DNA of 64,000 nucleotides, taken from Chrysemys picta bellii. Its lineage: Eukaryota > Chordata > Testudines > Emydidae. The number at the start of each line of letters is the position of its first letter. The stretch's first letter is position 1. The notes below the pieces were generated by a model, which did not search any database, was not told where the DNA came from, and worked only from the letters and a program-made list of their open reading frames with translations. Where the stretch lies: the NCBI RefSeq assembly GCF_011386835.1, contig NC_088791.1:53649498-53713497 (forward strand), in the 5' to 3' direction. Below are positions 23,808-33,458 of this stretch, in pieces. A program made the position numbers and the translations under genes.

Positions 23808-26800
23808 TCAAAGGTTCAAAATCAGGGAACCGGATGGGGACACCGAGCAGAGAACCCCGGACAGCGCCCACTGCTCCTCGAAGGTGGCAAGGGAGCCAGC
23901 GGACGCTGCCCAGTGGAACTCCGCCCGGAGACGTGAGACCAAAGAGGTATGGAAGTAGGCCCCACAGTCGCAGAGCACCCCCTCGTCCAACATCTTCTCC
24001 CTGGTATTATAGATGGTAAGTTTGGCCAGTGCCAGGAAGAGGTTGACGAGGAGGTCCCGCGACTTAGTGGGGCCACGGACAGAGTGCGCATAAATAAACA
24101 AGTGCGGGGAAAAGTGTAGCCAGAACCTCAACAAGAGGTTCTGGAGAAGCCGGAAAAGGGGCTGCAGCCTGGCGCACTCAAGGTAAGCGTGCGCCAGGGT
24201 CTCCCTAATGCCGCAAAATGGGCAGGCCTCAGGAATAGGGGTGAACCGCGCCAAGTACACGCCCGTGCTCACGGCCCCATGAAGGAGCCGCCAACCAATG
24301 TCCCCGGCAGGCCTTGGAACTAAGGTGGAATAAAGGCTGGCCCACCGGGGCTCCTCACCCTCCACAGGTAGCAGATAGTCCCTCCACTTGGTGTCGGGGC
24401 GGGACACGAGGGTGAGGTGATGCAACGTGTGGAGCACGAGCGTGTACAGGTGGTCTCTGGACGCGGTCCGAAACCGGACCGGCTGCAAAGTGTGCAGCCG
24501 GCTCGGATTATGGGAACGGGGGAGCCGGGGGGGGCTCACGAAACAAGGGCCCGAGAAAAAGGTCCGGAGGGCCTGGGGTGAGGGGTGGGCGGGGGGCGCC
24601 CTCCCGCAGGGCCCGCCACAGGAAGCCGAGAGCAAGAGGTGACAATGCAGCGCCCACCTCCTGGAGTACACGCAGAGGGGTCGCGAGGGTGGAGAGCCCC
24701 ATGCGCCGACCAAGCGCGCGGGGATCCACCCAGTCCCCTCTGGTGTAGTCCAGGAGGTCTCCGACCCTGGTGGTTTCCGCCAGGACCAACCTCCGGCTCA
24801 CCGAGGGTGACTCCGCCACCTGCACACGGAGATCGGGATTGTGCAGCAGGGGCTCCGCGAGGAGATCCACACCCTCGGTGGCCACAGTGGACCTGGTTGC
24901 CGAAAAAAGCTTCCAGGTCCGGAGAAGGTCCTGGTAGAAGACCGGCAGCTCCGAGAGGTCTCGCGGAAGACCTCTCGGGTGAAGAAAAAGGAGCTGCCGG
25001 TCGTATCGGAGCCCTCGGAGGCGGCGGAGGAAGGCGTGCGCTAACGTGCTCCATGCCGGACTACCCGCACCGTAAAGGAGCCTCTGCAGGGCCTGGAGGC
25101 GGAAGACATGGACCTGGCTACGAAGGCAGACCAGGCCCTGTCCCCCCTCCTCCAGGGGAAGACTCAGAACCCCTGCAGAGACCCAGTGCAGTCCAGGCCA
25201 GAAGAACTCCAGGGCTATCCTCTGGAGCCTGGCCAGGAGTTCCGGGGCTGGGCTCAGGGTGTTGAGCCGGTGCCAGAGCATGGACAGGACGAGCTGGTTC
25301 AGCACCAGCGCCCTCCCCCGCAGGGAGAGACACCGGAGCAGTCCCGTCCATCTCCGCAACCGCTCACGCACCCTGGACTCCAAATCCAGCCAGTTCTCCG
25401 ACGGAGAAGGATGCGTGGCGGAAAGATAAACGCCTAGATAGAGCAGCGGACCCACGCTCCACCGAATGGCTTGAAGCGCGGGTGGGAGGGAGCCCGCCTG
25501 CCAACCGTTCCCGACCACCAGGCCAGAGCTCTTGACCCAGTTGACCCGGGCGGAGGAGGCGGCCGAATAAACGGCCTGGCAAGCCTCCACCCGCACCAGA
25601 TCCGCTGGGTCCTGGACCACGAGGAGCACGTCGTCGGCGTACGCCGACAGGACCAGCCGCAGCTCCGGCTCCCGGAGCACCAACCCTGCCAACCTCCGAC
25701 GGAGGAGGCAGAGGAAGGGCTCGATCGCCAGAGCGTACAGCTGGCCCGAGAGGGGGCACCCTTGCCGTACTCCCCGCCCGAAGCTGACCGGCTCGGTCAG
25801 GGTCCAGTTGAGCTTGACCAGACACTCCGCCTCAGCGTACAGCACCTGGAGAAAGCCCACAAACTGGGGCCCGAAGCCGAACGCCCGCAGAGTGCCCAGG
25901 AGGTACCCGTGGTCCATCCTGTCGAACGCCTTCTCCTGGTCCAGAGACAGGAGGGCGAACGACAGACCATCCCTACGTCCCAGCTCCAACAGGTCCCGGA
26001 CCAAGTACAGGTTGTCAAAGATGCTCCGGCCCGGGACGGTGTAGGTCTGGTCGGGGTGGACCACGTCCGCCAGCACGGACCCCAGCCGCAGCGAGATGGC
26101 CTTCGCTACGACCTTATAGTCCGTGCTGAGGAGCGAGACGGGACGCCAATTTCGTAAATCGCGGAGGTCCCCCTTCTTCGGCAACAGGGCGAGCACGGCT
26201 CGCCTGCACGAGAGAGGGAGGACCCCGCCCTGCAAGGACTCGGCCCAGACGGTGACGAGGTCTGGGCCGAGGACGTCCCAGAACACGCGGTAGAACTCCA
26301 CGGTCAGCCCGTCCATGCCCGGAGATTTGTTAGTGGGCATGAGCCGGAGGGCTGCCGAGAACTCGGCCAGAGAAAGAGGCAGCTCCAGCCGGTCTCGGTC
26401 GCCCGCGCTGACCGTCGGGAGCCCGGTCCAGAGCACCCTGCGGGCCTCGGCGTCGGTCGGATCCGGGGAGAAAAGAGCGGCGTAGAAGGCCCTGGCCCTG
26501 CCACGCATCTCCTCCGGATCTGTGAGGGGGACGCCGTCCTCCGCCAGGAGGCAGGTGACATGCTTTTTGGCCCCCCTCCGTTTCTACAGGGCGTAGAAGA
26601 AGCGGGAGCCGCGATCCATCTCCCGAAGGAGACGGATGCGGGATCGAACAAACGCGCCCCGGGCCCGGTGGTCTTCCAGGGCCCGGAGCTCCTCTCGCTT
26701 CTCCCGGTACGCCGCGCAGAGGGGTGAATCCTCGGGGCCGGAGGCCAGACGCCTCTCCAGCTCCAAGACCTCCCGCTCCAACTGCCCTATCAGCGCATCT

Positions 26801-27729
26801 CGCCGCCGGCTGGCGCCCCGGGCGTAGTTCCGGCAGAAGAGCCGCGCGCGGACCTTCCCCACGTCCCACCACCGCCGCGCCGAGGGAAAGGCGCGCCGCT
26901 GCCCCCGCCAGGCCAGCCAGAACTCCCGGAAGGATGCCACGAAGCCCACGTCCTCCAGCAAACTATTATTAAAATGCCAATAGGCCGGCCCCGGCCGCTC
27001 GGAACTGAGAGAAGCCGTCACGGTCACCAGATGGTGATCCGAGAACGGGGCTGGCCGGACGCTGGAGGCATGGGCCCGCGCCAGATGAAAGCGGGACAGA
27101 TAGATCCGGTCCAACCGGGAGTGGCGCGACCGGTCGTCCTCCACCCGGACATAGGTGAAGGTGGTGTCGTTGTCCGGGTGGTGTTCGCGCCAGACGTCCA
27201 CCAGGGAGTGATGGTCTACGATCTCCCTGAGGACGCCCGCGGCTGCCTGGGAATTCTCAAGCCCGGAGCGGTCCCGGTCCTCGAGGGTGGTGTTAAAGTC
27301 CCCGCCCAGGACCAGGCACTCGCGAGAATCCAGAGTGCCGAGGAAGGCCGCCGCCCGCTGATAGAAAGGCACTCGTTCCAGGCCCGCGTTCGGGGCATAG
27401 ACGTTGACCAAGTTCAGAACCAGCCCCTCCACATGGGCCCGGACGTGCAGCAGGCGGCCCGGCACGACCTCGGCGACCCCCAGCACCTCAGGCCGCAGCC
27501 CCGGGGAGAACAGGGTGGCCACCCCAGCCGAATGGGCGCTGAGGTGGCTAAAATAAACCCCGTCTCCCCACTCCAGCCGCCAGCTAGCCTCGACGGCCGG
27601 AGCCGTGTGGGTCTCCTGCAGGAAAATCACAGAGTACCCCCCGTCCCGAAGGAAGGAGAGCACCTGGCTCCTGCGGAGACCCACCCTACAGCCCCGAGTG
27701 TTCAGCGATGCAAAGGTGGTAACTGTCAT
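23808..27729 (-). pseudogene. LINE ORF2: AP endonuclease-reverse transcriptase, two breaks
   Basis: The first 381 codons are an exonuclease-endonuclease-phosphatase domain: SLNTRG (N10), FLQETHT (E39), LGGDFNTTL, SRLDRIYLS and FSDHHLVTV carry the catalytic residues. An in-frame TAG (26584-26586) then interrupts. The frame continues at once into a reverse transcriptase with NWRPVSLLSTDYK, LDQEKAFDRMDHG, RQGCPLSGQLY and the YADD box (25630-25641). Near a run of eight G (24527-24534 on the plus strand) the frame changes, and the last part runs to 23808 with a C-terminal CPFCGIRETLAHAYLEC zinc motif typical of L1/Tx1 ORF2. All catalytic motifs look intact. The product nicks target DNA and copies element RNA there. 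Two lesions make this copy defective, unless either one is an assembly error. Confidence 0.88.
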
Positions 27730-30533
27730 GCGGAGGGCTGGGGCAGATCCTCACGGGCGGAGGGACCATCGGCCCCCAGCGGGCCCCGCAAGATCCCGGT
27801 TTCGACTCCGAAGGTCAAAAGGGAGTCGCGGAATCTGCGGGCCCGCCGATAGGCCGCGATGTCCCGCCGACCGGACCCCCGCCCCTCCCCCAAAAGCGCC
27901 TGCACGGCCCGGAGGACGAGATGGAAGTCCCCCCAGCGCTGAAGGGCGAGCTGCACCTTACCCTGGGAACCACGGGAATCCGATAGAAAGAGGCGCAGCT
28001 CATCCCGCAGCGCGGAGGGGGAGGCAGCGGCCAAGCCGCCGCCATCCTCCGGCGGGGCCCCCGAGGGGTCCTCACAGCCCACAGTGACGGACATACAAGG
28101 GGCCGAGTTCCGGCGCTGCTGCGCCGGGCAGCCCGTCCCCATCCCCGGCAAAGGAGAGGGCGGCTGAGGGAACAACACAGCCCCCACAGTGGCAGGAAGA
28201 GGAGACACGAAAACCGCCCCCTGAGGGTTGTCTGCAGGCAACGGAAATGCGACAACCCCGGGGGCAGCAGTAACACCAGAGGTGGCAGAAAGAGACACCT
28301 CGGGGACAGAATCTGGGGCAAGGGCGGGAGTAGGGGCGGGGCTCGAGGCGGGAACAGGGACTTGGGCAGGAGAGGGGACAGGATCAGGGACGGGAGCGGG
28401 AACGGGCTCCTCATCTCCCGCTGCCAAGCCGCTAGACTGCGGCTCCCCTCGGCCAAGGTCAGCATCCGAGGGGACGGAGGCAGCAGGGACAGGGGAAGCC
28501 TCAGGGGCAGGAACGATGGAAGGGGCAGGATCGGGGGCAGGAACCGGCCGCTCAGCAACGGCTGTCGCCCCGAGGGGCTCGGCGGCCGTGCACGAGATGG
28601 TAGTCGCGGCCGGGCTGGCAGGTAGGGCTAAGGGTTCTCCCAGGACTAAGTCGGGAGCGGCAGAGTGGGGCGAGGAACCGGGAGCAGGAGAAGGGGGCGG
28701 GACGAAGCCAGCACCCGGATCGGGGCCCGCTGGCGGAGGGTCGTCCTCCCCCTGGGTAACCGGGGTCAGACCCAGGGCCTCGATCTCATCGAAAATGGAG
28801 GCGAAAGCGGTCCCCTCGGCCCCGGCCACCTCCCCGCCAGTCACAGGGACAAAGGCCGCCCCGGCATTGGCGGCGGCGGCGGGGGGCACAGACGGAGCAA
28901 GGGCCGGGAGAACCGCTGCTGAAGCCTCCTCAGGCGTGGGCCCAACAAAAGGGACAGAAGTTTCCCCAGCCGCTGCCACGGCATCCACGGTCTCCATGGC
29001 CGGCACCTCCTGCTGGGCACCGTCCGGGGGCGCGGAAACAGAACTAACAACGTCGGCCCCCCGCGGCATCTTTCGGGGGGCCTGCTCTCCCTCCTCATCA
29101 GAGGGGAGGGAGAGAGCCCGCGACCTGCGGGCGCCGCGCTTCCCCCGGACGATCACCCAGCCCCCCAAGGTGGAAGAGGAGGTGGAGGGCCGGTCAGCAG
29201 GGGCGGGGTCAGAGGGCAAGGGCGATGGCTTCGGGGCTCGGGGCGGCAGGGGCGGAGGGACAGCAGGGGGGAGGGAAACCTCCCCCTGGGGCGGGCCCTT
29301 CCCCGCGGCCGGCGGAAGCCGCCCCGCCCCCTCCTCCACATGCCCCGCCGATCCAGGGTCGGCGACGGCAAGGCCCGCCCGCTCAGCCGTCTCCGCGACC
29401 AGAGCAGGAACCGCGGCAGAAGGAGGAGGGGCGGCGGCAGCAGCAGTGTCCGAACCGCTAGGGTTGCCGGCGATGACAGGGCCGGCACCCTCCCGGGCCC
29501 CGGGGGTCTCGGACACCCCTCCAGGCCGGGCCAGGGGACAGTCCCTCCGGACATGCCCCTGCGCCCGGCAGAGGAAGCACCGGGCCTCCCCCGTCGAATA
29601 GTGGACCCGATAATGGGCCCCCCGGTAGGGCACCAGGAAGGACCCCTCGAGCGCCACTCTGGCACCCGCCGCCGGCGGCAGCTGGAGCTGGACCTGCCGG
29701 CGGAAAGACAGGATGTGCCGGAGGGCGGGGTCCTTACAGCCCAACGAGAGAGGGCTCAGAATGGAAATGGGCTTCCCCAGGGTGGAGAGGGCAGGCAACA
29801 GAGCGGCGTTGGGGAGGTAGGGCGGGACGGAGGTCAAGAGCACCCGTACGCCCAGGTCCTCCAGGGGCTCCAAGGGCACAAACACGCCTCCCACCGCCAG
29901 GCCTCGTTCCACCGCCTCCTGCGCAGCGGCCACCGACGCCAGGAAGAACACGGCCTTCCCGTACATCTTGGAGGCCGCCACGATGGCCGTAGGCCCCACC
30001 ACCCTCGCCAACGCCCGCACATAGGTCTCAATGTGGGGCGAGGCAGGCACCAAATGGCAACGGACGCCATGCCCCCTAGTCAGCGAGGGGAAGGGGCCGT
30101 GGTCACCAGGGACAGGTCCAGAGGCGGCGGTCGGGGCGGACGACGCGGCGGCACGCAAAGAGGCGGCGGCCACCTGGGCGTATGCTCTGGGGGCCGGAGG
30201 TGGAGCGCCACCAGAGCTGGTGGAAGGGACGGCAGGAGAGGGAGGGGCCGCGGCCGGTGTCGGGGCCGCAGCGGGGACCGTAGCCCCGCCCGCAGGAGGT
30301 CTGGCTCCACGTGCGGGGCCCTTGCCCTTCTTCCTCCCTTGGCCCTTCCTGCCGGTGGAGGGGGCAGCCGTGGCAGCGGCGGTATCCGGGACAGGGCCAG
30401 CCGAGGGGCCGGCCACTGGGGTGGGCGGGGGTTCAGGGGCAGGGGCAGGGGCAGGGGCAGAGTCCCCCGCCATTACAACCTGCAGCCGCTCCTCCCCTCT
30501 AGGCAAAAGACAAAACGAGGGAAAGGCAACCAC
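27726..30533 (-). CDS. LINE ORF1 protein, CCHC zinc-knuckle, Pro/Ala-rich
   Basis: An open frame of 935 residues, long for a LINE ORF1. Residues 21-140 are Pro/Ala/Gly-rich and low complexity. About 150-315 is a folded segment that could be RRM-like. A retroviral-type knuckle, CFLCRAQGHVRRDC, follows at C319-C322-H327-C332. After it comes a long Pro/Ser/Ala-rich tail with a basic stretch near GKRGARRSRA. Such ORF1 proteins coat the element RNA as a chaperone in the ribonucleoprotein. Either Met1 (30533) or Met21 (30473, MAGDSAP) could be the start. Met21 lies just before the low-complexity region, so the choice is open. The stop codon shares bases with the ORF2 start, so the two are translationally linked. 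No internal stop is seen. Confidence 0.85.
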   Translation of the reverse strand: MVAFPSFCLLPRGEERLQVVMAGDSAPAPAPAPEPPPTPVAGPSAGPVPDTAAATAAPSTGRKGQGRKKGKGPARGARPPAGGATVPAAAPTPAAAPPSPAVPSTSSGGAPPPAPRAYAQVAAASLRAAASSAPTAASGPVPGDHGPFPSLTRGHGVRCHLVPASPHIETYVRALARVVGPTAIVAASKMYGKAVFFLASVAAAQEAVERGLAVGGVFVPLEPLEDLGVRVLLTSVPPYLPNAALLPALSTLGKPISILSPLSLGCKDPALRHILSFRRQVQLQLPPAAGARVALEGSFLVPYRGAHYRVHYSTGEARCFLCRAQGHVRRDCPLARPGGVSETPGAREGAGPVIAGNPSGSDTAAAAAPPPSAAVPALVAETAERAGLAVADPGSAGHVEEGAGRLPPAAGKGPPQGEVSLPPAVPPPLPPRAPKPSPLPSDPAPADRPSTSSSTLGGWVIVRGKRGARRSRALSLPSDEEGEQAPRKMPRGADVVSSVSAPPDGAQQEVPAMETVDAVAAAGETSVPFVGPTPEEASAAVLPALAPSVPPAAAANAGAAFVPVTGGEVAGAEGTAFASIFDEIEALGLTPVTQGEDDPPPAGPDPGAGFVPPPSPAPGSSPHSAAPDLVLGEPLALPASPAATTISCTAAEPLGATAVAERPVPAPDPAPSIVPAPEASPVPAASVPSDADLGRGEPQSSGLAAGDEEPVPAPVPDPVPSPAQVPVPASSPAPTPALAPDSVPEVSLSATSGVTAAPGVVAFPLPADNPQGAVFVSPLPATVGAVLFPQPPSPLPGMGTGCPAQQRRNSAPCMSVTVGCEDPSGAPPEDGGGLAAASPSALRDELRLFLSDSRGSQGKVQLALQRWGDFHLVLRAVQALLGEGRGSGRRDIAAYRRARRFRDSLLTFGVETGILRGPLGADGPSAREDLPQPSA

Positions 30534-30654
30534 TCCCCCCCGCTAGGCTGCAGGCTGGGGAGGAGGGTGCCAATGGAGAGGGCACACAGGAGCGAAAAAA
30601 GAGGGGTGGGGCACAGGTACCAAAAAAGAAAGCCGGCTCCCCCGGCTACACTGG

Positions 30655-30765
30655 GGCAGGGGGGGGGACTACAACAGTGAAAGGGGGGGTGAACAGTACA
30701 AAAGGGGGGGGCAACAAAACGGGGGTACAAGCGCGCGCGGGGGGGCGAAGGGGGGGGGGTGCACC
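30655..30765 (+). other. Dense G-run tract, possible G-quadruplex region
   Basis: At least six runs of seven or more G occur within about 110 bp on the plus strand (C on the LINE sense strand), just 5' of ORF1. This could form G-quadruplexes and also makes sequencing errors likely. Confidence 0.6.
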
Positions 30766-31182
30766 GGAGCAGCGGCTCGAAAACAGAATGGAATGTCCAG
30801 CCAGCTGCAGCCCAAGGACAAGGAGGGGTAGGAGGAAAAACTCCAGCCAGCCGCAGCCCAAGGACAGGGCCGGGAACACGGCCAGCAGGCTAGGAACCGA
30901 GGGGGCGGGGGGGGAATGGGCACCAAAAAAAAAATAAACCGAAGGGGCTCAAAAGGAGGGGGGTAAAGTAGGGCCAACTAATACAAAGGGGGCTACAGGG
31001 AGGGGACCCCACCAGCGAAACGTAGTTGGGGGGCAGGAGAAGTCCAGGGCGGGGGAAAAGGTGCACCCACAGCGTTCGCGAAGCGCAGGCTCTGCCGTTC
31101 ACTGCTGCAAGTAAACAGTCCCGGACGATGGAAATGGCGGGGGGAGCAAACAGCCCCGCCGAGGGGCGAAAAGCAGGTCCAG

Positions 31183-32460
31183 GTGGCACGCGGGGCGGTG
31201 GAGGGGTTGTCGGCAGCTGTCGGCGGTGGGGGTGGTGGTAGAGGGGGAGCAGATGGACGAAGGGGGGGGCACCGCACCCCCCCCACACCCCCTTCAACAG
31301 TCCGCTACGGGGGACGGGACAGCAGGCTCCCAAGTCGACCTCGGAGCTTCCTGGCAAGCGACGGCTTCCAGTCCGAGGAATTACAAACGAGAGGCTCAGT
31401 ACCGTCCACACTCCTAACGCGACTGGGGGCACCACCACCCCAGGAGCAAAGATGGCAAAGTCACTCAAAACACAGTCCTCAAACAACCCCCTCCACAATC
31501 TCCCGAACCAGGGACGCAGTCTCTTCGCACTCCGCGACGGAGGCAGCGGCTCCCACACAGGAACAACAGCAGCAGCGAGTGGCAGTCAGCCGGCCGGGCA
31601 ACCGGCCAGGCAGGCAAGCAAGCAGGCAGGTGGGCCCCCAGATAGTATCAGTGTTGGTGTTGGGGGGCCGGTGCTTCTCCCTCCGGAGGCGAGGGCGAGG
31701 GGGGGGGGGCAGGCCGGCAAGGCCCCCCCCCTCCGCACTCACCCACTCACGCAGCAGCAGCGGCAGCGGCAGCAACAAGGAGAGCAGCAAGCAGCAGCAG
31801 GGGAGGGCCAGGAAAGGACGGAGGGAGAAGGGAGCACAGAAAGCTCCGGCCTGGGCCCCGACGGCCCCTGAGGGAGAGGAGCCTGAATTGGCACCCAAGT
31901 GGGCGGAGCCACCGCCACCTGTTCCCGCCCCCCGGAAGTCAAGGGTCGGGACAGGAAGTATAAGAGCCAGGCCCCAGCCCTCAGTTAGAGCCCAGCGGCC
32001 GGAGAGGCCAGACGTGCCGGTGCGAGCTCCGGCTAGACCGAGCCTTTCCAGAGCCAGGTACCCCGACGCGGACGGACCGAGCCTCCCCAGAGCCAGATAC
32101 CCGGACGCCGGCCGACTGGACCTCCCCAGAGCCAGGTATCCCGACGCGGATTGGCCAAGCCTTCCCCAAGCAAGGTACCCTGACGTAGACTGGCCGCACT
32201 TGCCCCGAGCACGGTACCCCGAGGAGGGGCCCGAGCGCCCCCCTGACCGGAGACCGGAGGAGCGACCCGACCCAGACGACCCTCTGCGAGCTGAGGAACC
32301 CATGGTGTGGGACCCCGCTGTCGAGTCCGGCGAGGAGCAGGTACCAATGGAGGGGGAAATGGAAAGCAGCCCGGGGGTAGCTGACCCCAGTCTGGCTACA
32401 GCAGAGGAGCCAATGTCGGTGTGTTGCGGTCAGGACCCCACCGACACAGCGGCAGACTAA
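31183..32460 (+). CDS. Unexplained plus-strand ORF with 13-residue repeats
   Basis: An open frame of 425 codons runs against the LINE orientation in its 5' region. The first two thirds are low complexity (Gly, Ser, Gln, Arg, Pro) and may be open by composition alone. From about 32038 it contains five 13-residue repeats built on [13 protein letters not shown]. An acidic tail ([19 protein letters not shown]) follows, ending at TAA 32458-32460. A TATA-like box lies within the frame at 31959-31964, so the true unit may start later, for example with the tail region only. I know no family for it. It may be part of an LTR retrotransposon leader, a host-derived fragment in the LINE 5' region, or chance. 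Confidence 0.3.
   Translation: MARGAVEGLSAAVGGGGGGRGGADGRRGGHRTPPTPPSTVRYGGRDSRLPSRPRSFLASDGFQSEELQTRGSVPSTLLTRLGAPPPQEQRWQSHSKHSPQTTPSTISRTRDAVSSHSATEAAAPTQEQQQQRVAVSRPGNRPGRQASRQVGPQIVSVLVLGGRCFSLRRRGRGGGGRPARPPPSALTHSRSSSGSGSNKESSKQQQGRARKGRREKGAQKAPAWAPTAPEGEEPELAPKWAEPPPPVPAPRKSRVGTGSIRARPQPSVRAQRPERPDVPVRAPARPSLSRARYPDADGPSLPRARYPDAGRLDLPRARYPDADWPSLPQARYPDVDWPHLPRARYPEEGPERPPDRRPEERPDPDDPLRAEEPMVWDPAVESGEEQVPMEGEMESSPGVADPSLATAEEPMSVCCGQDPTDTAAD
31959..31964 (+). promoter_or_regulatory. TATA-like box in GC-rich DNA
   Basis: tataag lies in the context caggaagtataagagccagg, within otherwise GC-rich, CpG-rich sequence on the plus strand. It is followed about 25 bp on by ccctcagttagag, an initiator-like stretch that resembles LTR promoters. 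Functional status is unknown. Confidence 0.4.
32038..32232 (+). repeat. Five-copy 39-bp tandem repeat
   Basis: Units start at 32038, 32077, 32116, 32155 and 32194, each exactly 39 bp. The core is agagccaggtaccccgacg. Length is kept in phase with the plus-strand frame, giving 13 residues per unit. Third-position and conservative changes dominate among the first four. Confidence 0.88.
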
Positions 32461-32579
32461 CTGCCGCTCTTAGGGCCCCGGGCTGGGACACAGTGGAGTG
32501 GGTGGGCCTGTGTCCCCCCTGCCACCCCACTTAACGGGTGGCAGCCTCCCCCTCCAGCCAGCGCTCTGGCACCGCAACT

Positions 32580-33090
32580 GAGCTATTGTTTGCTGCCCTG
32601 AAGGAGTGCTTGTTGCCCCACCCTGACTGAGGGTCTGGGGCGTCCCGAGTTTGTCCGTGCTCAGCTCCTGATACCCAGACCTGAGCCCGAGCCCCTGAAC
32701 TATTGGTGGTTGCCCCGCCCTGACTGAGGGCCTGGGCCTACTAACTCTGCCTGGGCTCAGCCTGCAGGAAGGTCCTATTGTTTGTTGCCCCGCCCTGACT
32801 GAGGGCCTGGGCCTACTAACTCTGCCTGGACTCAGCCTGCAGGAAGGTCCTGAGCCCCTGGACTCTTGTGTGCTGCCCCGCCCTGATTGAGGGCCGGGCC
32901 TGAACCCCTGACTTTACTGCCCAGCCTGAAGGAAGGTTCTGAGCGCCCTGGACTATTGGGGGTTGCCCTCCCCTGAATAAGGGCCTAGGACGTCCTGAGT
33001 TTGTCAGGGCTCAGCTCCTGATCCACGGAGCTGAGCGCCCGAACTATTGTTTATTGCCCCGCCCTGAGCTAGCGCGGGGGCTTGACTGAC
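32580..33090 (+). repeat. 75-bp tandem repeat and related degenerate units
   Basis: Two near-identical 75-bp units lie at 32702-32776 and 32777-32851, sharing gccccgccctgactgaggg and gcctgcaggaaggtcct. Further degenerate units with 'ttgccccgccctga' cores occur at about 32610, 32870, 32960 and 33050. They may be 5' monomer-like units of the LINE or part of an older LTR-type element. Confidence 0.75.
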
Positions 33091-33346
33091 TTTGTAATCC
33101 CCAGCTCCGGCAGTGAGGACCGGAGCCCGGGCCTGAGTTACTGCCGGACCCTGACGGAGAGCAGGAGCTCATTGCAGAGGCCGTGTACCTTTGGCCTAGT
33201 CCCTGCCAGAGGGGCGGAACCCTGAGACCGATCCAGGCCGTGTAGTGAGGCGGCCTGGCCCCCGACGGCCCCTGAGAGGGCCCGACCCCCGCACCGGACG
33301 TTTACAGACCTATTAAGATGTAACAGCCCTTGAGAGGAAACTGATT

Positions 33347-33353
<7 letters not shown>

Positions 33354-33389
<36 letters not shown>
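33354..33389. repeat. (TA)n microsatellite
   Basis: About 18 uninterrupted TA dinucleotides at the border between the GC-rich block and AT-rich flank. Confidence 0.95.
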
Positions 33390-33392
<3 letters not shown>

Positions 33393-33458
33393 ATTGTACA
33401 TACTTCATGATAGGATCGCAATATTAGCCATACTAAAATAAACTTTATCATTAGATTT

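Larger units (their letters stand above)
23638..33444 (-). mobile_element. Nearly intact two-ORF LINE, probably Tx1-like
   Basis: Read on the minus strand, this GC-rich block has a long 5' region (33444 to about 30534), ORF1 (30533-27726), ORF2 (27729-23808, broken twice), a short 3' UTR and a seven-base A tail (T run 23635-23641). The sequence next to the tail, ttattattagattt (23624-23637), recurs as ttatcattagattt at 33445-33458. That is 13 of 14 bases, as expected of a target duplication made by target-primed reverse transcription. AP endonuclease, reverse transcriptase and a C-terminal CCHC motif place it near the L1 group. The zinc-knuckle ORF1 suggests the Tx1 branch. Whether the AT-rich 33305-33444 edge and the tandem repeats truly belong to the element is inferred only from this duplication. 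Confidence 0.75.

Noticed and set aside
24585..27852. Plus-strand ORFs of about 230-290 codons opposite ORF2
   Set aside because: Shadows of the endonuclease-RT gene; GC-rich antisense frames with no domain.
28228..30680. Long plus-strand ORFs (457 and 446 codons) opposite LINE ORF1
   Set aside because: They are antisense to an intact ORF1 in very GC-rich, low-complexity DNA, which keeps several frames open by composition. No motif is present.
30890..31558. Minus-strand 222-codon frame in the LINE 5' region
   Set aside because: Pro/Leu-rich composition artefact without motif; at best a 5' leader frame.
32702..32851. CRISPR-like array from spaced repeats
   Set aside because: The repeats are contiguous 75-bp tandem units in a vertebrate mobile-element context, without unique spacers.
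33354..33389. (TA)n as a replication or attachment site
   Set aside because: A simple microsatellite explains it; no other supporting structure.
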